This document shows, one piece after another, positions 8,560-17,984 of a DNA stretch of 64,000 bases. The stretch covers positions 26,491 to 90,490 of the forward strand of contig JBEKTW010000015.1 of the NCBI GenBank assembly GCA_049515655.1. Direction: 5' to 3'. Within the stretch, counting starts at the first letter, position 1, and each line of letters begins with the position of its first letter. The stretch comes from JBEKTW01 sp049515655 (GTDB taxonomy: Bacteria; Bacteroidota; Ignavibacteria; UBA10030; SZUA-254). Below the pieces are notes generated by a model, which searched no databases, was not told where the DNA came from, and saw only the letters and a list, made by a program, of their open reading frames with translations. A program made the translations under genes and the position numbers.

Positions 8560-10350
8560 ATGCAGGAAGAAGAAATACTCGGTAAAGCGTATGACAGTCG
8601 ATTGATGAGTCGCCTGCTGACGTACCTCAAGCCGTATCGATGGTACGTCGTGCTCGGCATTCTATCGAGCATCGCCGTTTCATTCCTGGAAGCGATCCGT
8701 CCGTGGTTCACGCAACACGCCGTCGACGTCAACATCGCCCAGCACGATGAACACGGGCTGCTTTTGACCGCGGTCCTGTTCTTCGTCGTACTGATTGTTC
8801 GTGGAGTTATCCAGTATGGCAACGCATACCTCACGCAATGGATCGGCCAGCGCACCATTTTCGACCTGAGGATGCAATTGTACACACACTTACAGCGGCT
8901 CGGCCTGAAGTTCTTCGACCGCCATCCCATCGGAAGATTGATTACCCGCGTTACCAACGACATCGAAGTGCTCAACGAAATGTTTTCGTCGGGTATTGTC
9001 ATGGTGTTCAGTGATGTGTTCACGATCATCGGGATTCTCTACTTCATGTTCTCGATGAACTGGCAACTGGCGGTTGTTTCGCTGAGTGTGTTACCGTTGT
9101 TATTCTACGGAACGTTCCTCTTCCGGAAGAAGGCACGAGAGGCCTATCGCGAAGTCCGCCTCCAGATCGCCCGCATCAATGCATTCATGCAAGAACACAT
9201 CACGGGCGTGGCGGTCGATCAGATTTTCAACCGTGAAGAGAAGTCGTTTCAAAAGTTTTCCGCGATCAATGCCGCGCACCGCGATGCCAACATCAAATCG
9301 ATTCTCTATTACGCGCTGTTCTATCCCGGCGTGGACCTCATCGGCGCACTCGCCGTCGGGTTGATTGTGTGGTATGCGGGAATCGAGGCGCTGAAAGGCA
9401 CGATCACCGTCGGTACCGTGATGGCATTTTTCCAATTCAATGAGATGTTCTGGCGTCCGATCAGGGACCTCTCGGACAAATACAACATCATGCAGACGGC
9501 AATGGCGTCGTCCGAGCGAGTGTTTAAGATGATCGACGACCAGACCCTCGTCAGCAACCCCCCATCTCCGGTTTCCGTTCCAAACATCCAGGGCGGGATT
9601 GAATTCCGCGACGTGTGGTTTGCCTACGGGGGAGAAGAATGGATCTTGAAGAACATATCGTTCAGGATCAACCCGGGTGAAACGGTCGCGATTGTGGGAC
9701 ACACTGGGGCCGGCAAAACGACGATCATCAATCTGCTGAGCCGGTTCTATGAATTTCAGCGCGGTCAGATTCTTATTGACGGGCACGACATCCGTTCGAT
9801 GAGCAAAGAAAGCCTGCGGAGGCAAATGGCCATTGTCTTGCAGGATGTATTCCTGTTTTCCGGAGACATCAAGTCGAACATCAGTCTCGGGAATGAGCAG
9901 ATCCCGCTGGATCGCATCAAAGCCGCGGCGAGGGTGGTGGGCGCGCATCGTTTCATCGAAGCGTTACCCAGGCAGTATGATGAAGAAGTAAAGGAACGCG
10001 GCGCAACGCTCTCGGTCGGGCAGAAGCAGCTCATCTCATTTGCCCGGGCGCTCGCCGTCCATCCCCGCATTCTTATTCTGGATGAAGCGACGTCGAGCGT
10101 TGACACCGAAACCGAACTTCTCATCCAACAGGCTATCAGGAAACTCCTCCAGGGCCGCACATCGATCGTCATTGCTCACCGGCTTTCGACTATCCAGCGC
10201 GCCAATAATATCATCGTGATGCACAAAGGTGAAATTCGCGAGACGGGCACGCACCAGGAACTTCTCGCCCTGGGCGGAATCTACTTCAAGCTTTATCAAC
10301 TCCAATACAAAGAACAGGAAAAAACCGCGCTTATCAACGGCAAGAAATAG
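8560..10350 (+). CDS. ABC exporter, half-transporter with consensus catalytic residues
   Basis: A 596-residue ABC half-transporter and partner of the gene at 6316. Six membrane helices occupy roughly residues 25-320. The nucleotide-binding domain shows Walker A GHTGAGKT at 380-387, signature LSVGQ at 484-488 (second Gly replaced by Val) and Walker B ILILDE with catalytic Glu509. Together with LSGGQ and Asp504 of the first subunit, this predicts one consensus and one degenerate ATP site in the heterodimer. It has a 20-residue extra N terminus compared with its partner, as the TM288-type subunits often have. Start ATG at 8560. The four-helix-bundle gene separates it from its partner, yet the direction is unchanged, so co-transcription remains possible. 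Confidence 0.93.
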   Translation: MQEEEILGKAYDSRLMSRLLTYLKPYRWYVVLGILSSIAVSFLEAIRPWFTQHAVDVNIAQHDEHGLLLTAVLFFVVLIVRGVIQYGNAYLTQWIGQRTIFDLRMQLYTHLQRLGLKFFDRHPIGRLITRVTNDIEVLNEMFSSGIVMVFSDVFTIIGILYFMFSMNWQLAVVSLSVLPLLFYGTFLFRKKAREAYREVRLQIARINAFMQEHITGVAVDQIFNREEKSFQKFSAINAAHRDANIKSILYYALFYPGVDLIGALAVGLIVWYAGIEALKGTITVGTVMAFFQFNEMFWRPIRDLSDKYNIMQTAMASSERVFKMIDDQTLVSNPPSPVSVPNIQGGIEFRDVWFAYGGEEWILKNISFRINPGETVAIVGHTGAGKTTIINLLSRFYEFQRGQILIDGHDIRSMSKESLRRQMAIVLQDVFLFSGDIKSNISLGNEQIPLDRIKAAARVVGAHRFIEALPRQYDEEVKERGATLSVGQKQLISFARALAVHPRILILDEATSSVDTETELLIQQAIRKLLQGRTSIVIAHRLSTIQRANNIIVMHKGEIRETGTHQELLALGGIYFKLYQLQYKEQEKTALINGKK

Positions 10351-10451
10351 CTAATTTGGGGGAGAAGAACGGACATTCAAGTTGGAACATTCCCTACCCG
10401 GGAGGAGTTAAACGGTAGTAATCATCTCACAATAATGAGAAAGGAGATTGT

Positions 10452-11906
10452 ATGAAACCGAATCATCTTGCGACCTTCATGGTACTGCTGCTGGGAATGG
10501 TGCCCGCTGTTCAGGCCCAAACCCGGGAAAATATCAAGGCCGGGGAGCGCACTTCCGTCGACCTCACGATTTACAATCAGAATCTTTCCCTCGTTCGTGA
10601 AGAACGCCCCATGAATCTTCCCAAAGGAGAGAGTCATGTCATCATTCCCGACATTCCGGCTACCATTGACGGGACGTCACTTCATTTCTCTAGTTTGACT
10701 GATGCCGCTGCCGTCAGAGTTCTCGAGCAAAGTTACCAGTACGACCTTGTGAGCAGGGCGAAGCTGCTGGAAAAATACTTGGGGAGAGAGATTCAATTTG
10801 GTGGCACCGTGGGAAAGCTTCTGGCCACCGGCTCCAGTCAGGATAATACGCCTAATGTCGGCATTGTGGCTGAGATCAACGGCAAAATAGAGATCAATCC
10901 GGGGGGACAGCTTATTCTTCCGGATTTGCCTGAAGGTTTGATCGTGAAGCCACAACTTGAGTGGCTCGTGAGCAATACACATGAAGGCGAGCAAAAAACG
11001 GAGATTAGCTACATGGCGGGACGGCTTTCCTGGCTGTGCGATTATGTCGCGTTGTTGAATAAGGACGACTCAAAACTGGACCTCACCGGCTGGGTAACAT
11101 TAACGAATAACTCCGGAACGTCGTTCAAAGATGCCGGTCTTAAGTTGGTCGCGGGCGACGTAAATCTTGTTCGGCAGCAGTTTGACAACATGCGGTTATC
11201 AAAAGGTGTCATGGCGGAGGCAGTCGGACAACCGCAATTCAAGCAAACAGAGTTGTTCGAATACAAACTCTATACTCTTCAGCGCCACACGGACCTCAGC
11301 AATGATGAAACAAAGCAAATTGAGCTGACATCAGGGAAAAATGTCGCCGCCAGGAAAGTTTTCATTTATGACGGCATAGCCGACCAGTGGCGGGCGTGGT
11401 ACCACGATTATTCTTACCGCTCGCAGGGAAGCTTCGGCCAGCAATCAAATCCGAAAGTCGGAGTGTTCGTGACGTTCAGGAATGAAGAAAAATCCGGTCT
11501 CGGCATCCCGCTCCCCAAGGGGAGAATCCGCATGTACAAGCGGGACGATGACGGAAAGGAACAATTCATCGGGGAAGACCAGATCGACCATACGCCGAAG
11601 GATGAAGAACTGAGGCTTTATCTGGGCAACGCTTTTGACATAGTCGGTGAGCGCGCACAGAAAGATTTTAGATCATTCGCCTCGGGAAAAGTTGTCGAAG
11701 AGACGATCGAGATCAAAGTGCGGAACCACAAATCGGAACCGGTCGAAGTGCAAATCTACGAGCATCCGTGGCGATGGAACGAATGGGAGATCACGAAGAG
11801 CACAGACGAGTGGACGAAAGTTGATCAATCGACTCTCAGGTTCCCCGTGAAGATTGGCAAGGATGAAGAAAAGGTCGTGACGTACACGATCCGGTATTCG
11901 TGGTAG
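10452..11906 (+). CDS. Exported DUF4139 domain protein
   Basis: The 484-residue product starts with a signal peptide (hydrophobic stretch followed by AVQAQ) and continues with the DUF4139 fold: DLTIYNQNLSLVRE at the N terminus, repeated beta-strands, and the C-terminal segment reading VTYTIRYSW. Members of this family are secreted or periplasmic and have no firmly assigned biochemical role. The ribosome-binding site AAAGGAG lies seven bases before ATG 10452. It stands between the ABC exporter and the mannosidase, 101 bases after the former, so it could be a separate unit. No membrane anchor is seen beyond the signal. Confidence 0.85.
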   Translation: MKPNHLATFMVLLLGMVPAVQAQTRENIKAGERTSVDLTIYNQNLSLVREERPMNLPKGESHVIIPDIPATIDGTSLHFSSLTDAAAVRVLEQSYQYDLVSRAKLLEKYLGREIQFGGTVGKLLATGSSQDNTPNVGIVAEINGKIEINPGGQLILPDLPEGLIVKPQLEWLVSNTHEGEQKTEISYMAGRLSWLCDYVALLNKDDSKLDLTGWVTLTNNSGTSFKDAGLKLVAGDVNLVRQQFDNMRLSKGVMAEAVGQPQFKQTELFEYKLYTLQRHTDLSNDETKQIELTSGKNVAARKVFIYDGIADQWRAWYHDYSYRSQGSFGQQSNPKVGVFVTFRNEEKSGLGIPLPKGRIRMYKRDDDGKEQFIGEDQIDHTPKDEELRLYLGNAFDIVGERAQKDFRSFASGKVVEETIEIKVRNHKSEPVEVQIYEHPWRWNEWEITKSTDEWTKVDQSTLRFPVKIGKDEEKVVTYTIRYSW

Positions 11907-12040
11907 CAGAATTCACAGAATTATAGAATTCTCAGAATACAGACAAAGACAATTCCGTTAATTCTGAAATCCTGGAAATTCTGATTCAAACATTTTTGCA
12001 ATTCTGGCGATTCTGCAAATTCAGTTAATTCTGATTGGCA
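11907..12040 (+). repeat. Degenerate AATTCTG word repeat
   Basis: About a dozen copies of AATTCTG, its complement CAGAATT or one-base variants follow one another at irregular spacing (for example ACAGAATTATAGAATTCT and GTTAATTCTGA). The run is too irregular for a CRISPR or a clean tandem array. It may be an intergenic filler element or a stem-forming 3' region after the DUF4139 gene. Confidence 0.55.
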
Positions 12041-12176
12041 ACGGGTAGGCCCCGCCTCGTGAATCTCATTTGAATTCAACACAGGGATTGTCTATCTTCT
12101 TGCCTGAAGGCCGCCGCGCAACGGCCGGAATTGCATTACTTGCGCCATATCGAATGATTTCCCAAAGGAGTCTTCC

Positions 12177-15100
12177 ATGAAACAGCTCGTCGCACTGTTG
12201 TTCGCATTCGCTTCGGTTTCCTTCTCACAAACCTCCTACATCAAGGACTGGCTCATCCTTGGAAGTTTTTCCAACGCAGATGCCTCAACCCGGCTTTCAC
12301 GGGATTACCTCGGTGGAGAATCCTCCATCGTTCCCCGGGGAGGCGAGGTTGTGAAAGGCCAGCAATGGATGTTGTTCCATTCTTCCGCCGACATTCTCGA
12401 CTTCGTCGGTTCCGATAAATCCACATTCGGATTCAGCGATTACGAAGAATGCGTTGTCTACACGGCGTGTTTTGTTCAATCTCCAAAAGACCAGACAGCC
12501 CGTCTCCTTGTGGGAAGCGATGACGGCGTTGCCGTATGGTGCAACGGGGAACGAAAACACTTCAACGATGCGAACCGCGGGGTCGTCCCGGACAACGATA
12601 CAATCCTTGTCTCGCTGAAGAACGGGTGGAATACGGTTCTATTCAAAGTCGCCAATGAACTCGGCGGGTTCGGACTCTGCGCCCGTTTCGCGGATAGCGA
12701 TGGATTGATTGTCCAGGCGGATAATCCTTTTCCCCCGGCAACACAGCCCACACCCGCTTCCATCTCATTCCCGGCGTCAGTTCCGGATCTCCATTTTGCT
12801 CTGACGGAAAAGAACCAGGCGGTGCTTCAATTTGCGGTCAATCTCTTAAATCACGGCAGTAGCACTGGGAAAGGAGCGACGGTCACGGCATACGCGGGCG
12901 ATGCGAAATTCAGCCAGATGCACATTCCAGTGATTCGCGGCGGCGAAGTGCTGGGAATACTGGAGCAAATTCCTTTTCTGCAGGCAGTGGAGTCTGGTGA
13001 AAAAGGAGATTCTCTCACTGTCGGAGTGGACGTTGAAAAGACAAACACGCTGCACAGATACGGTTTTTCCAACAACCTCCTCGTGAAATTGTTCGAACCA
13101 TGGGAATTGCAGGGCTGGAAAGAGACGGTGAAGGATACGACGGCCATTCTCTCCCGCACCATCGTTGTGCCGAATGACTTGACCGGTTTCGGGCTTGAAT
13201 TCATGGTCGACATCGGCGACACGTGGGGAAAAATACTTGTCAACGGACAGGAGAAGCTGCCGCGTTTCAGCGGCGATTCTGGAGATTTAACGTTGACGAC
13301 GAATGCTGCCGCCAACGATACCTTCCGCGTCGATGTTTTTGTTGCTTCGAACAAGTCCATCCGGGGACCCGTCGTGAAGAATTCGTGTCTGCGGGTTCGC
13401 TGGGAGGCGGTCGAGCGGTACGTCTCCGATGCGCGCTTCGCCAAAGACATCTACGCTGCCGACATTAGCGACGGACCGGCGATGAACAAAAAACTGCTTT
13501 CCCTCATTGAAGAACATCGTTTGGGAGAGGCAGAAGATGCCCTGAAAGATTTCCATCGACAGACCTTGAGTCTATCGCAAGAAGCGAAAAAATCATCGCT
13601 TCACTTCGTCGGTAATGCCCACATTGATATGGTCTGGCTGTGGCGATACACGGAGTCGATTGATGTCGTGAAACAAACATTTCAAGCGGCGATCGATAAT
13701 CTCAAGGCCTACCCCGATTTCAAATTTTCCCACGGACAGGCGCAAAGTTATTTCTGGATGGAAGAAAAATATCCCGAGCTGTTTCATGAGATTCAAAAAT
13801 ATGTGAAAGAGGGTCGCTGGGAAATTGTGGGCGGCACATGGGTCGAATCGGATGCAAACATGCCGTCGGGTGAATCACTCGTGCGCCAGTATCTGTACGG
13901 GAAGCGATACTTCAAGAAGAAGTTCGGTGTCGATGTGAAACATGGCTGGTATCCCGATACGTTCGGTCATCCGGCATCGCTTCCGCAAATTCTCAGCAAA
14001 TGCGGAATTGAGACGTACACATTTTTCCGCCCGTGGGACGAAGAGCGGATGTTCGTGTGGGAAAGTCCGGACGGCAGCAGGGTATTCGCGCACCGCCCCC
14101 CCGACTGGTACGGCACATGGACGGCGATTTCCGATACCGTATGGAAAACGGTCAAGGAATCGCAGAAAAAATTCAAAGTAAATACGGGGGTACAATTCTA
14201 CGGTGTCGGAGACCATGGCGGTGGGCCTACTCGCCGGCAAATCAACATGGTCCAGCACCTGGGTTCCCTGAATGTCTATCCAGCGGTGAAGCTTTCCACC
14301 TTTGACGCATTTTATGCGGACCTTCTCTCGGCTAAAAAGGATGCTCCGGTTCAGCATGGCGAGCAGAATTCCGTTTTTGAAGGATGTTATACAAGCCAGG
14401 CAATGGTGAAGCTCTATAATAGAAAGGCCGAGGCGCTCTTGCCGACTGCAGAGTTGTTTTCTACGATCGCCATGCGGTTTGGATTCGTGTATCCCTCGGA
14501 ACAATTTGAAGAGGCGTGGCGAAAAGTTCTCTTCAATCAATTTCATGATATGTTGTGCGGTTCAGGGGTCCACGATATTTACGTCGATGGACAGCAATTC
14601 TACGATGACGCATTTCAGCGGGCACGTGGAGCCATGAACGGAGCTTTCAGCGTCATCGCAAAGAACATTTCTACGAGCAGTAAGGTGAAAAAAGCGACCC
14701 CGCTGGTGCTCTTCAATCCCCTTAACTGGAAACGGACAGAACCGATGGAAATAGTCTGGAAAACCGAACAGGCCAATTTTTCCCCCAAGATCATCGATGA
14801 GAGCGGAAAAGAGCTGCCATCGCAGGTAACCGAGAGGTGGAAAGATTCGGTCCGGGTAGTGTTCATTCCGAAGGACGTTCCATCCGTCGGCTACAAGACG
14901 TATTGGATAACATCGAAGAAGGAGTCGCCTTCGAAGTCCAGAAATGATTTGGGTCTGGAAAATCAGTTCTACATGGTTCAGGTCGACAGTGCGACGGGTT
15001 CGGTTTCCCGGATCTATGATAAAGTGCACAAACGAGAGGTGATACAACCCGGGGCACTTGCAAATCAAGTTCAATTACAGGATGATGAGGCCGGAATGTC

Positions 15101-15977
15101 GGCGTGGGTCATCGGGTTGAAAGGATCTCCACAGTCCGTCGGTTCCCCGAAGAGCATTAGCGTTATCGAAAACGGACGTGTGAGAAAAATAATACGCGTG
15201 GAGTACCGGCTCGACCCTTCTTCGTTCATAGAGGATGTCGTTCTGTATTCCAATATACCGCGGATAGATTTCAGGTTTTCCGCCGCATGGCATCATCGAA
15301 AGAAAATTTTGAAAATTGCTTTTCCGCTGAACATCGACAGTCCGAAAGCAACATTCGATATCCCCTACGGAACGATTCAACGGGATACGGTTAATGGGAA
15401 GGAAGTTGTCACACAAAAATGGGTGGATCTTGGCGGTGCCGATTATGGTGTGAGTTTGCTGAATGATTCTAAGTACGGTTGTGACGTCAACGGAAATATC
15501 GTCCGGCTGACCGGCCTACGCGCGTCGACCGACCCCGATCCGACAGCCGATGAAGGAGACCATGAATTTTTCTATGCTCTCTACCCGCATGCCGGAAATT
15601 GGCAGGAAGCGATGACGGTACAGCGTGGATATGAATTCAACACACCGATGGTTATGTTCTCGACCGATCAGCACTCGGGGAGCCTGCCCCCGGCTTTCTC
15701 CTTCATAACACTTGAAGCGCCGTCGATTGTCCTGACGGCGCTCAAGAAATGTGAAGATGATAATAGTTTTATCCTCCGCTGTTATGAAACGGCGGGGAAA
15801 TCATCGCGAGTTGAATTTAGGTTTTGGAACGCGGTTTCGAAAGCGTCGTCAACCAATCTGGTTGAATGGGATGAGAAAGAATTGAAGGATGGCCGGGTTG
15901 ATGGAACATCGCTGAGACTTGGAATAAATCCTTACGAAATCAAGACCCTGAAACTCGAACTCGCCGGAAGAAGGTGA
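12177..15977 (+). CDS. Secreted alpha-mannosidase, glycoside hydrolase family 38
   Basis: The 1266-residue protein begins with a signal peptide (LLFAFASVSFSQ). Residues 20-470 hold beta-rich accessory domains resembling carbohydrate-binding modules. The GH38 catalytic domain begins with GNAHIDMVWLW, giving His482 and Asp484 as zinc ligands, and has the nucleophile Asp594 in WYPDTFGH. The middle helical domain and C-terminal beta-sandwich follow (FNQFHDMLCGSG, then LFNPLNWKR). The family removes alpha-mannosyl residues with retention, using zinc. The length and secretion point to use of extracellular or host/plant/algal mannose glycans. The ribosome-binding site AAAGGAG precedes ATG 12177. The gene appears to be a single unit. 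Confidence 0.94.
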   Translation: MKQLVALLFAFASVSFSQTSYIKDWLILGSFSNADASTRLSRDYLGGESSIVPRGGEVVKGQQWMLFHSSADILDFVGSDKSTFGFSDYEECVVYTACFVQSPKDQTARLLVGSDDGVAVWCNGERKHFNDANRGVVPDNDTILVSLKNGWNTVLFKVANELGGFGLCARFADSDGLIVQADNPFPPATQPTPASISFPASVPDLHFALTEKNQAVLQFAVNLLNHGSSTGKGATVTAYAGDAKFSQMHIPVIRGGEVLGILEQIPFLQAVESGEKGDSLTVGVDVEKTNTLHRYGFSNNLLVKLFEPWELQGWKETVKDTTAILSRTIVVPNDLTGFGLEFMVDIGDTWGKILVNGQEKLPRFSGDSGDLTLTTNAAANDTFRVDVFVASNKSIRGPVVKNSCLRVRWEAVERYVSDARFAKDIYAADISDGPAMNKKLLSLIEEHRLGEAEDALKDFHRQTLSLSQEAKKSSLHFVGNAHIDMVWLWRYTESIDVVKQTFQAAIDNLKAYPDFKFSHGQAQSYFWMEEKYPELFHEIQKYVKEGRWEIVGGTWVESDANMPSGESLVRQYLYGKRYFKKKFGVDVKHGWYPDTFGHPASLPQILSKCGIETYTFFRPWDEERMFVWESPDGSRVFAHRPPDWYGTWTAISDTVWKTVKESQKKFKVNTGVQFYGVGDHGGGPTRRQINMVQHLGSLNVYPAVKLSTFDAFYADLLSAKKDAPVQHGEQNSVFEGCYTSQAMVKLYNRKAEALLPTAELFSTIAMRFGFVYPSEQFEEAWRKVLFNQFHDMLCGSGVHDIYVDGQQFYDDAFQRARGAMNGAFSVIAKNISTSSKVKKATPLVLFNPLNWKRTEPMEIVWKTEQANFSPKIIDESGKELPSQVTERWKDSVRVVFIPKDVPSVGYKTYWITSKKESPSKSRNDLGLENQFYMVQVDSATGSVSRIYDKVHKREVIQPGALANQVQLQDDEAGMSAWVIGLKGSPQSVGSPKSISVIENGRVRKIIRVEYRLDPSSFIEDVVLYSNIPRIDFRFSAAWHHRKKILKIAFPLNIDSPKATFDIPYGTIQRDTVNGKEVVTQKWVDLGGADYGVSLLNDSKYGCDVNGNIVRLTGLRASTDPDPTADEGDHEFFYALYPHAGNWQEAMTVQRGYEFNTPMVMFSTDQHSGSLPPAFSFITLEAPSIVLTALKKCEDDNSFILRCYETAGKSSRVEFRFWNAVSKASSTNLVEWDEKELKDGRVDGTSLRLGINPYEIKTLKLELAGRR

Positions 15978-16012
15978 GTCCGTTCTTTGTCCGAATCTTG
16001 CATAGCTGAAAT

Positions 16013-16028
16013 TTCTCAACATTGAGAA
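16013..16028. promoter_or_regulatory. Perfect dyad, candidate enhancer-type site A
   Basis: TTCTCAACATTGAGAA is a perfect seven-base-pair dyad with a two-base centre. It lies about 120 bases upstream of a sigma-54-like element at 16132. The same two arms, TTCTCAA and TTGAGAA, occur 109-152 bases upstream of the strong sigma-54 promoter at 56811. Its position fits a binding site for a sigma-54 activator; this is inference. Confidence 0.45.
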
Positions 16029-16121
16029 TGCCAAAATTGATGTGTCGTCAAAATTGATATTTTGTTGAAATTTTCCGTAAATTATCACAGACAACTTTCT
16101 CTTTTATTTGAGATAAGCGTT

Positions 16122-16340
16122 TCACGACGAATGGCATGACAGTTGTGCTTTTACGATAGAGGAGATGTGTACTAAGAGGAATTGGGACTGTTCGCTAAGG
16201 ACGGGCTCATTGAAGACAACGGGGAAACACTCACTGTCACCGCCGACGGCAGGCTCTTTTTGCGGAATATTGCGTTGTGTTTCGATGCTTATGCGTCGGC
16301 AGTTCCCCGACAACAGCCCCTGTACTCTCGAACGGTTTGA
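16122..16340 (+). pseudogene. hemN: Decayed C-terminal remnant of hemN
   Basis: In one frame the sequence reads LGLFAKDGLIED, then VTADGRLFLRNIALCFDAY and a stop, which is the characteristic C terminus of oxygen-independent coproporphyrinogen III oxidase (HemN). Upstream in the same frame a patch reading SRRMA, stop, QLCF resembles the RR..I..LMC segment of HemN, but two stops (16137 and 16173) interrupt it and about 15 residues are missing between the two patches. The radical-SAM N-terminal domain is absent: the preceding gene is the unrelated mannosidase. I infer a remnant left after loss or relocation of hemN. The patch before 16173 is less certain than the tail. Confidence 0.65.
16132..16147 (+). 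promoter_or_regulatory. Weak sigma-54-like promoter upstream of the PAS kinase operon
   Basis: TGGCATGACAGTTGTG resembles the -24/-12 consensus TGGCAY-N5-TTGC except for T in place of the last C. It shares eleven bases with the strong element at 56811. It overlaps the hemN remnant. It is about 300 bases upstream of the kinase start, so the leader would be long. Tentative. Confidence 0.3.
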
Positions 16341-16446
16341 GATGTCGCTGGAATTGATGGCACTGATGGGTCGAATACTCCAGCAGCCTTCATCATAAGC
16401 GGTTTTCCCATCGTTGGCGCCGCAGATTGAAATTAACAAAAGAGGA

Positions 16447-17967
16447 ATGACCACCGGGAAACAACATACCGTCGGTTCGGCCAGTCGCGACCAGAGCGCA
16501 GCTCCGAGAACTGCGGGTTCATGGGACATCCTGGAGGCGCTCCCCGACATGTGCTTTGTCGTAACGCAGCCCGGCCACATCGCGAGGGCGAACGAGCGCG
16601 CTCTCCGGTTGTTGGGAAAAAAGGAAGCAGACATTCTGGACTCAGAGTTTTCTGCGCTTCTCACCCCTGCCGACCACGGTCCATTTCTGACTTCGTTTAG
16701 TACGTGTTGTGCCGACGGGACTCCTCATGCGTTCGAAGCAAACCTCGTCACCGCAAAAGGAGAAATGATTGCCGTGGAACTTTTCCTTTCACGGTATACG
16801 CAAGGCCCGTTGTCGTCGGACTCTGGTTGCCTCATTGTCGCGCGGGATATTTCCGAAAGCAAGAAAAAAGAGCTCGACCTTCTCCGTTTTTCAAACGTAG
16901 CGCACTACACCGTCAACCCGCTTGAGATCACCGATGTCAACGGGCGCATTATCTACGTCAACCCGGCATTCGAGAAGGCGAGTGGCTATTCGAAAGAAGA
17001 ACTCGTTGGCAAGAATCCCAGTATTTTTGGCAGCGGGAAACATCCCAGGAGCTTCTGGGAGAAAATGTGGTCCACACTCAATGCAGGCAAAGTATGGGTC
17101 GGTGAAATTGAGAACCGCAGGCGGAACGGCGAGCCGTTCTTTACGCATCTTCTCGTTTCTCCCATCCTCGATGCCAGCGGAAAGGTCAACGGCTATTTTG
17201 GCGTCCACCGCGATATTACGAAACAGAAGCACCTTGAGCAACAGCTTGTCCACGCTCAAAAAATGGAAAGCATCGGGCTGCTTGCCGCCGGCATTGCACA
17301 TGAAGTCGGCAATCCGCTGACGTCTATTTCTTCGCTTGTGCAGGTCATTCAGCGAACAACGCAAGATGAGTTCACTCATGAGAAATTGGAACTCATCAAG
17401 AGCCAGGTCAACCGGATCTCGAGGATTATTCGCGACCTTGTCGATTTTTCGCGCCGGTCCAACTATGAAGTCCAGCTTACCGACATCAACAAGAGTATGC
17501 GAGAGGCGGTCGAGATTGTTCGGGTGGGCAGAAAAGCGAAGGAAATCACTTTCGATGTTCAACTGGACGGGACCATTCCCCCGCTTGCGTTGGTCCCCGA
17601 TCAGGTTGAGCAGGTGTTCATCAATATTCTCATTAACGCCGTGGACGCGATCCATGCAAGAACGGATGGTCAGCCATACTCCCCCTCAATGCCCGTTCAT
17701 GGACAGATCAAAGTGAAAACCATCGTTCGTGACGAGGAAGTAGTCATCGTTATTACAGATAATGGAAAAGGGATTTCTGAAGATGCTCTCCCCAAAATCT
17801 TCGAACCGTTTTATACGACAAAGAAAGTCGGAGAGGGCACCGGCCTGGGACTGTGGGTGAGCTACGGCATCATCAAGAGTTTTCAGGGAAATGTAAAAGT
17901 CGGTAGTGTGCCGGGAACAGGAACGACATTTACTATTCTACTTCCGTTGCGTTCCGAATTATCATAA
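16447..17967 (+). CDS. Cytoplasmic PAS-PAS sensor histidine kinase
   Basis: This 506-residue kinase has no membrane segment. It carries a PAS domain at about 25-130, a second PAS with adjoining PAC at 145-265 (NPAFEKASGYSKEELVGKNP), a dimerisation domain with AGIAHEVGNP and phospho-accepting His285, and an ATPase domain with N box NILINAVDA, G1 DNGKGI and G2 GTGLGLWVSYGI. The signal is not known; PAS domains of this type bind heme, flavin or small ligands. It lies 17 bases before an NtrC-type regulator and is its presumed partner. The frame is open from a TTG at 16414, but ATG 16447, preceded by AAGAGG, is preferred. Confidence 0.92.
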   Translation: MTTGKQHTVGSASRDQSAAPRTAGSWDILEALPDMCFVVTQPGHIARANERALRLLGKKEADILDSEFSALLTPADHGPFLTSFSTCCADGTPHAFEANLVTAKGEMIAVELFLSRYTQGPLSSDSGCLIVARDISESKKKELDLLRFSNVAHYTVNPLEITDVNGRIIYVNPAFEKASGYSKEELVGKNPSIFGSGKHPRSFWEKMWSTLNAGKVWVGEIENRRRNGEPFFTHLLVSPILDASGKVNGYFGVHRDITKQKHLEQQLVHAQKMESIGLLAAGIAHEVGNPLTSISSLVQVIQRTTQDEFTHEKLELIKSQVNRISRIIRDLVDFSRRSNYEVQLTDINKSMREAVEIVRVGRKAKEITFDVQLDGTIPPLALVPDQVEQVFINILINAVDAIHARTDGQPYSPSMPVHGQIKVKTIVRDEEVVIVITDNGKGISEDALPKIFEPFYTTKKVGEGTGLGLWVSYGIIKSFQGNVKVGSVPGTGTTFTILLPLRSELS

Positions 17968-17984
17968 CTAACAGGAGCAGCTCT

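Noticed and set aside
11907..12040. CRISPR-like array after the DUF4139 gene
   Set aside because: Repeat units are only seven bases long, irregular in spacing and orientation, with no spacer-like unique segments of constant length.
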